DNA of 64,000 nucleotides, from NCBI RefSeq assembly GCF_900088125.1, contig NZ_FLQT01000003.1:1781855-1845854 (forward strand). The letters run 5' to 3'. The position numbers were made by a program, and so were the translations under genes. Shown here piece by piece: positions 63,746 through 64,000 of the stretch. Below the pieces are notes generated by a model, which did no database searches, had not been told where the DNA came from, and saw only the letters and a program-made list of their open reading frames with translations. Each line of letters begins with the position of its first letter. Position 1 is the stretch's first letter. Origin of the DNA: Peptoniphilus pacaensis. Lineage in GTDB: Bacteria > Bacillota > Clostridia > Tissierellales > Peptoniphilaceae.

Positions 63746-63822
63746 TGGTAGCGGTGAACAGACTTGAACTGTTGACACTACGGGTATGAACCGTATGCTC
63801 TAGCCAGCTGAGCTACACCGCC
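63746..63822 (-). tRNA. tRNA-Met, elongator type (anticodon CAT)
   Basis: Acceptor GGCGGTG fully paired (first pair G-U), D-arm AGCTCAGCTGG, anticodon loop TTCATAC. The paired acceptor and the lack of three G-C pairs in the anticodon stem distinguish it from the initiator. A CAT tRNA-Ile needing lysidine is a less likely alternative. Confidence 0.9.
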
Positions 63823-63873
63823 ATAATTAGTTCATCGCTTTGCAGAAGCAAGACGATTAACTCAAAAAAATAA

Positions 63874-63950
<77 letters not shown>

Positions 63951-63982
63951 CTATTCATTGCTGATGGATACATCATCCATGA

Positions 63983-64000
63983 TGGTGCCGAGGACCGGAA
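63983..64000 (-). tRNA. 3' end of a tRNA, probably Leu (cut by window edge)
   Basis: The minus strand ends TTCCGGTCCTCGGCACCA: encoded CCA, discriminator A and a CCTCGGC acceptor arm. The arm would pair with GCCGAGG, the start of many bacterial tRNA-Leu. The anticodon is outside the window. Confidence 0.75.

Overview
The window reads as a stretch of chromosome from a Gram-positive anaerobe of the Clostridia/Tissierellia group. Evidence: the ylm/sepF division cluster, the pcrA-ligA-gatC-gatA-gatB order, a glmS ribozyme, an S-layer-homology protein, strong AGGAGG-type ribosome binding sites, and frequent TTG/GTG starts. Base composition looks near 50 % GC by eye. A Peptoniphilaceae genus such as Aedoeadaptatus or Murdochiella would fit, but that is inference. 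Almost everything is core chromosome; the only clear mobile element is one IS3-family insertion at 48.6-50.1 kb.

Layout: 1-4.4 kb (minus) holds an mtnA-like isomerase, an HD hydrolase, an OmpR-type two-component system, a lipoprotein and a cut-off membrane protein, divergent from an mtnP-like phosphorylase (4.4-5.2 kb, plus). 5.2-21.5 kb is one long minus-strand series: relA/spoT-like synthetase, msrA, pepD, DUF1292, radical SAM, P-loop protein, a 29-residue membrane peptide, an unknown protein, glyA, DUF512, der, plsY, gpsA, HlyD-like, yggS, sepF, ylmH, lspA, rluD-like, pyrR. At 21.7-24.6 kb a parvulin gene and glmS diverge from two good promoters, glmS behind its ribozyme. 24.7-34.1 kb (minus) carries dedA, an SfsA-GNAT fusion, cobB/cbiA, cobQ and then a Bce-like module (regulator, short-loop kinase, ABC ATPase, large permease). 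34.1-42.1 kb holds pcrA, ligA, gatCAB and tcdA. An SLH protein (42.2-44.2 kb) diverges from a tetrapyrrole operon (44.3-48.6 kb, plus: precorrin-2 dehydrogenase, hemC, cobA-hemD, hemB, small protein). The IS3 element sits exactly in the loop of the terminator that once separated this operon from ppsA (50.2-52.6 kb, minus). 52.7-60.3 kb (minus) has ybaK, phosphohexomutase, a PfkB-like protein, an isochorismatase-like hydrolase, an SbcD/YhaO-YhaN-like pair, a phosphoesterase and a CYTH protein. 60.5-62.2 kb is a TetR-autoregulated membrane gene. The right end is an array of eight complete tRNAs and a ninth cut by the window edge.

Functional links: hemB, hemC, cobA-hemD and precorrin-2 dehydrogenase make sirohydrochlorin from 5-aminolevulinate, and cobB/cobQ amidate the corrin ring, so the strain probably makes siroheme or cobalamin; genes for making 5-aminolevulinate are not in view. 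GatCAB implies tRNA-dependent amidation. Translation starts are unusually diverse: at least six TTG, five GTG and one probable ATT start, each judged by Shine-Dalgarno spacing and family N-termini.

I see no clear new defence or biosynthetic island. The best leads are the SfsA-GNAT fusion, the TetR-controlled DUF2871-like fusion with membrane histidines, the overlooked 29-residue membrane peptide, the probable ATT start, and the terminator-loop IS insertion.
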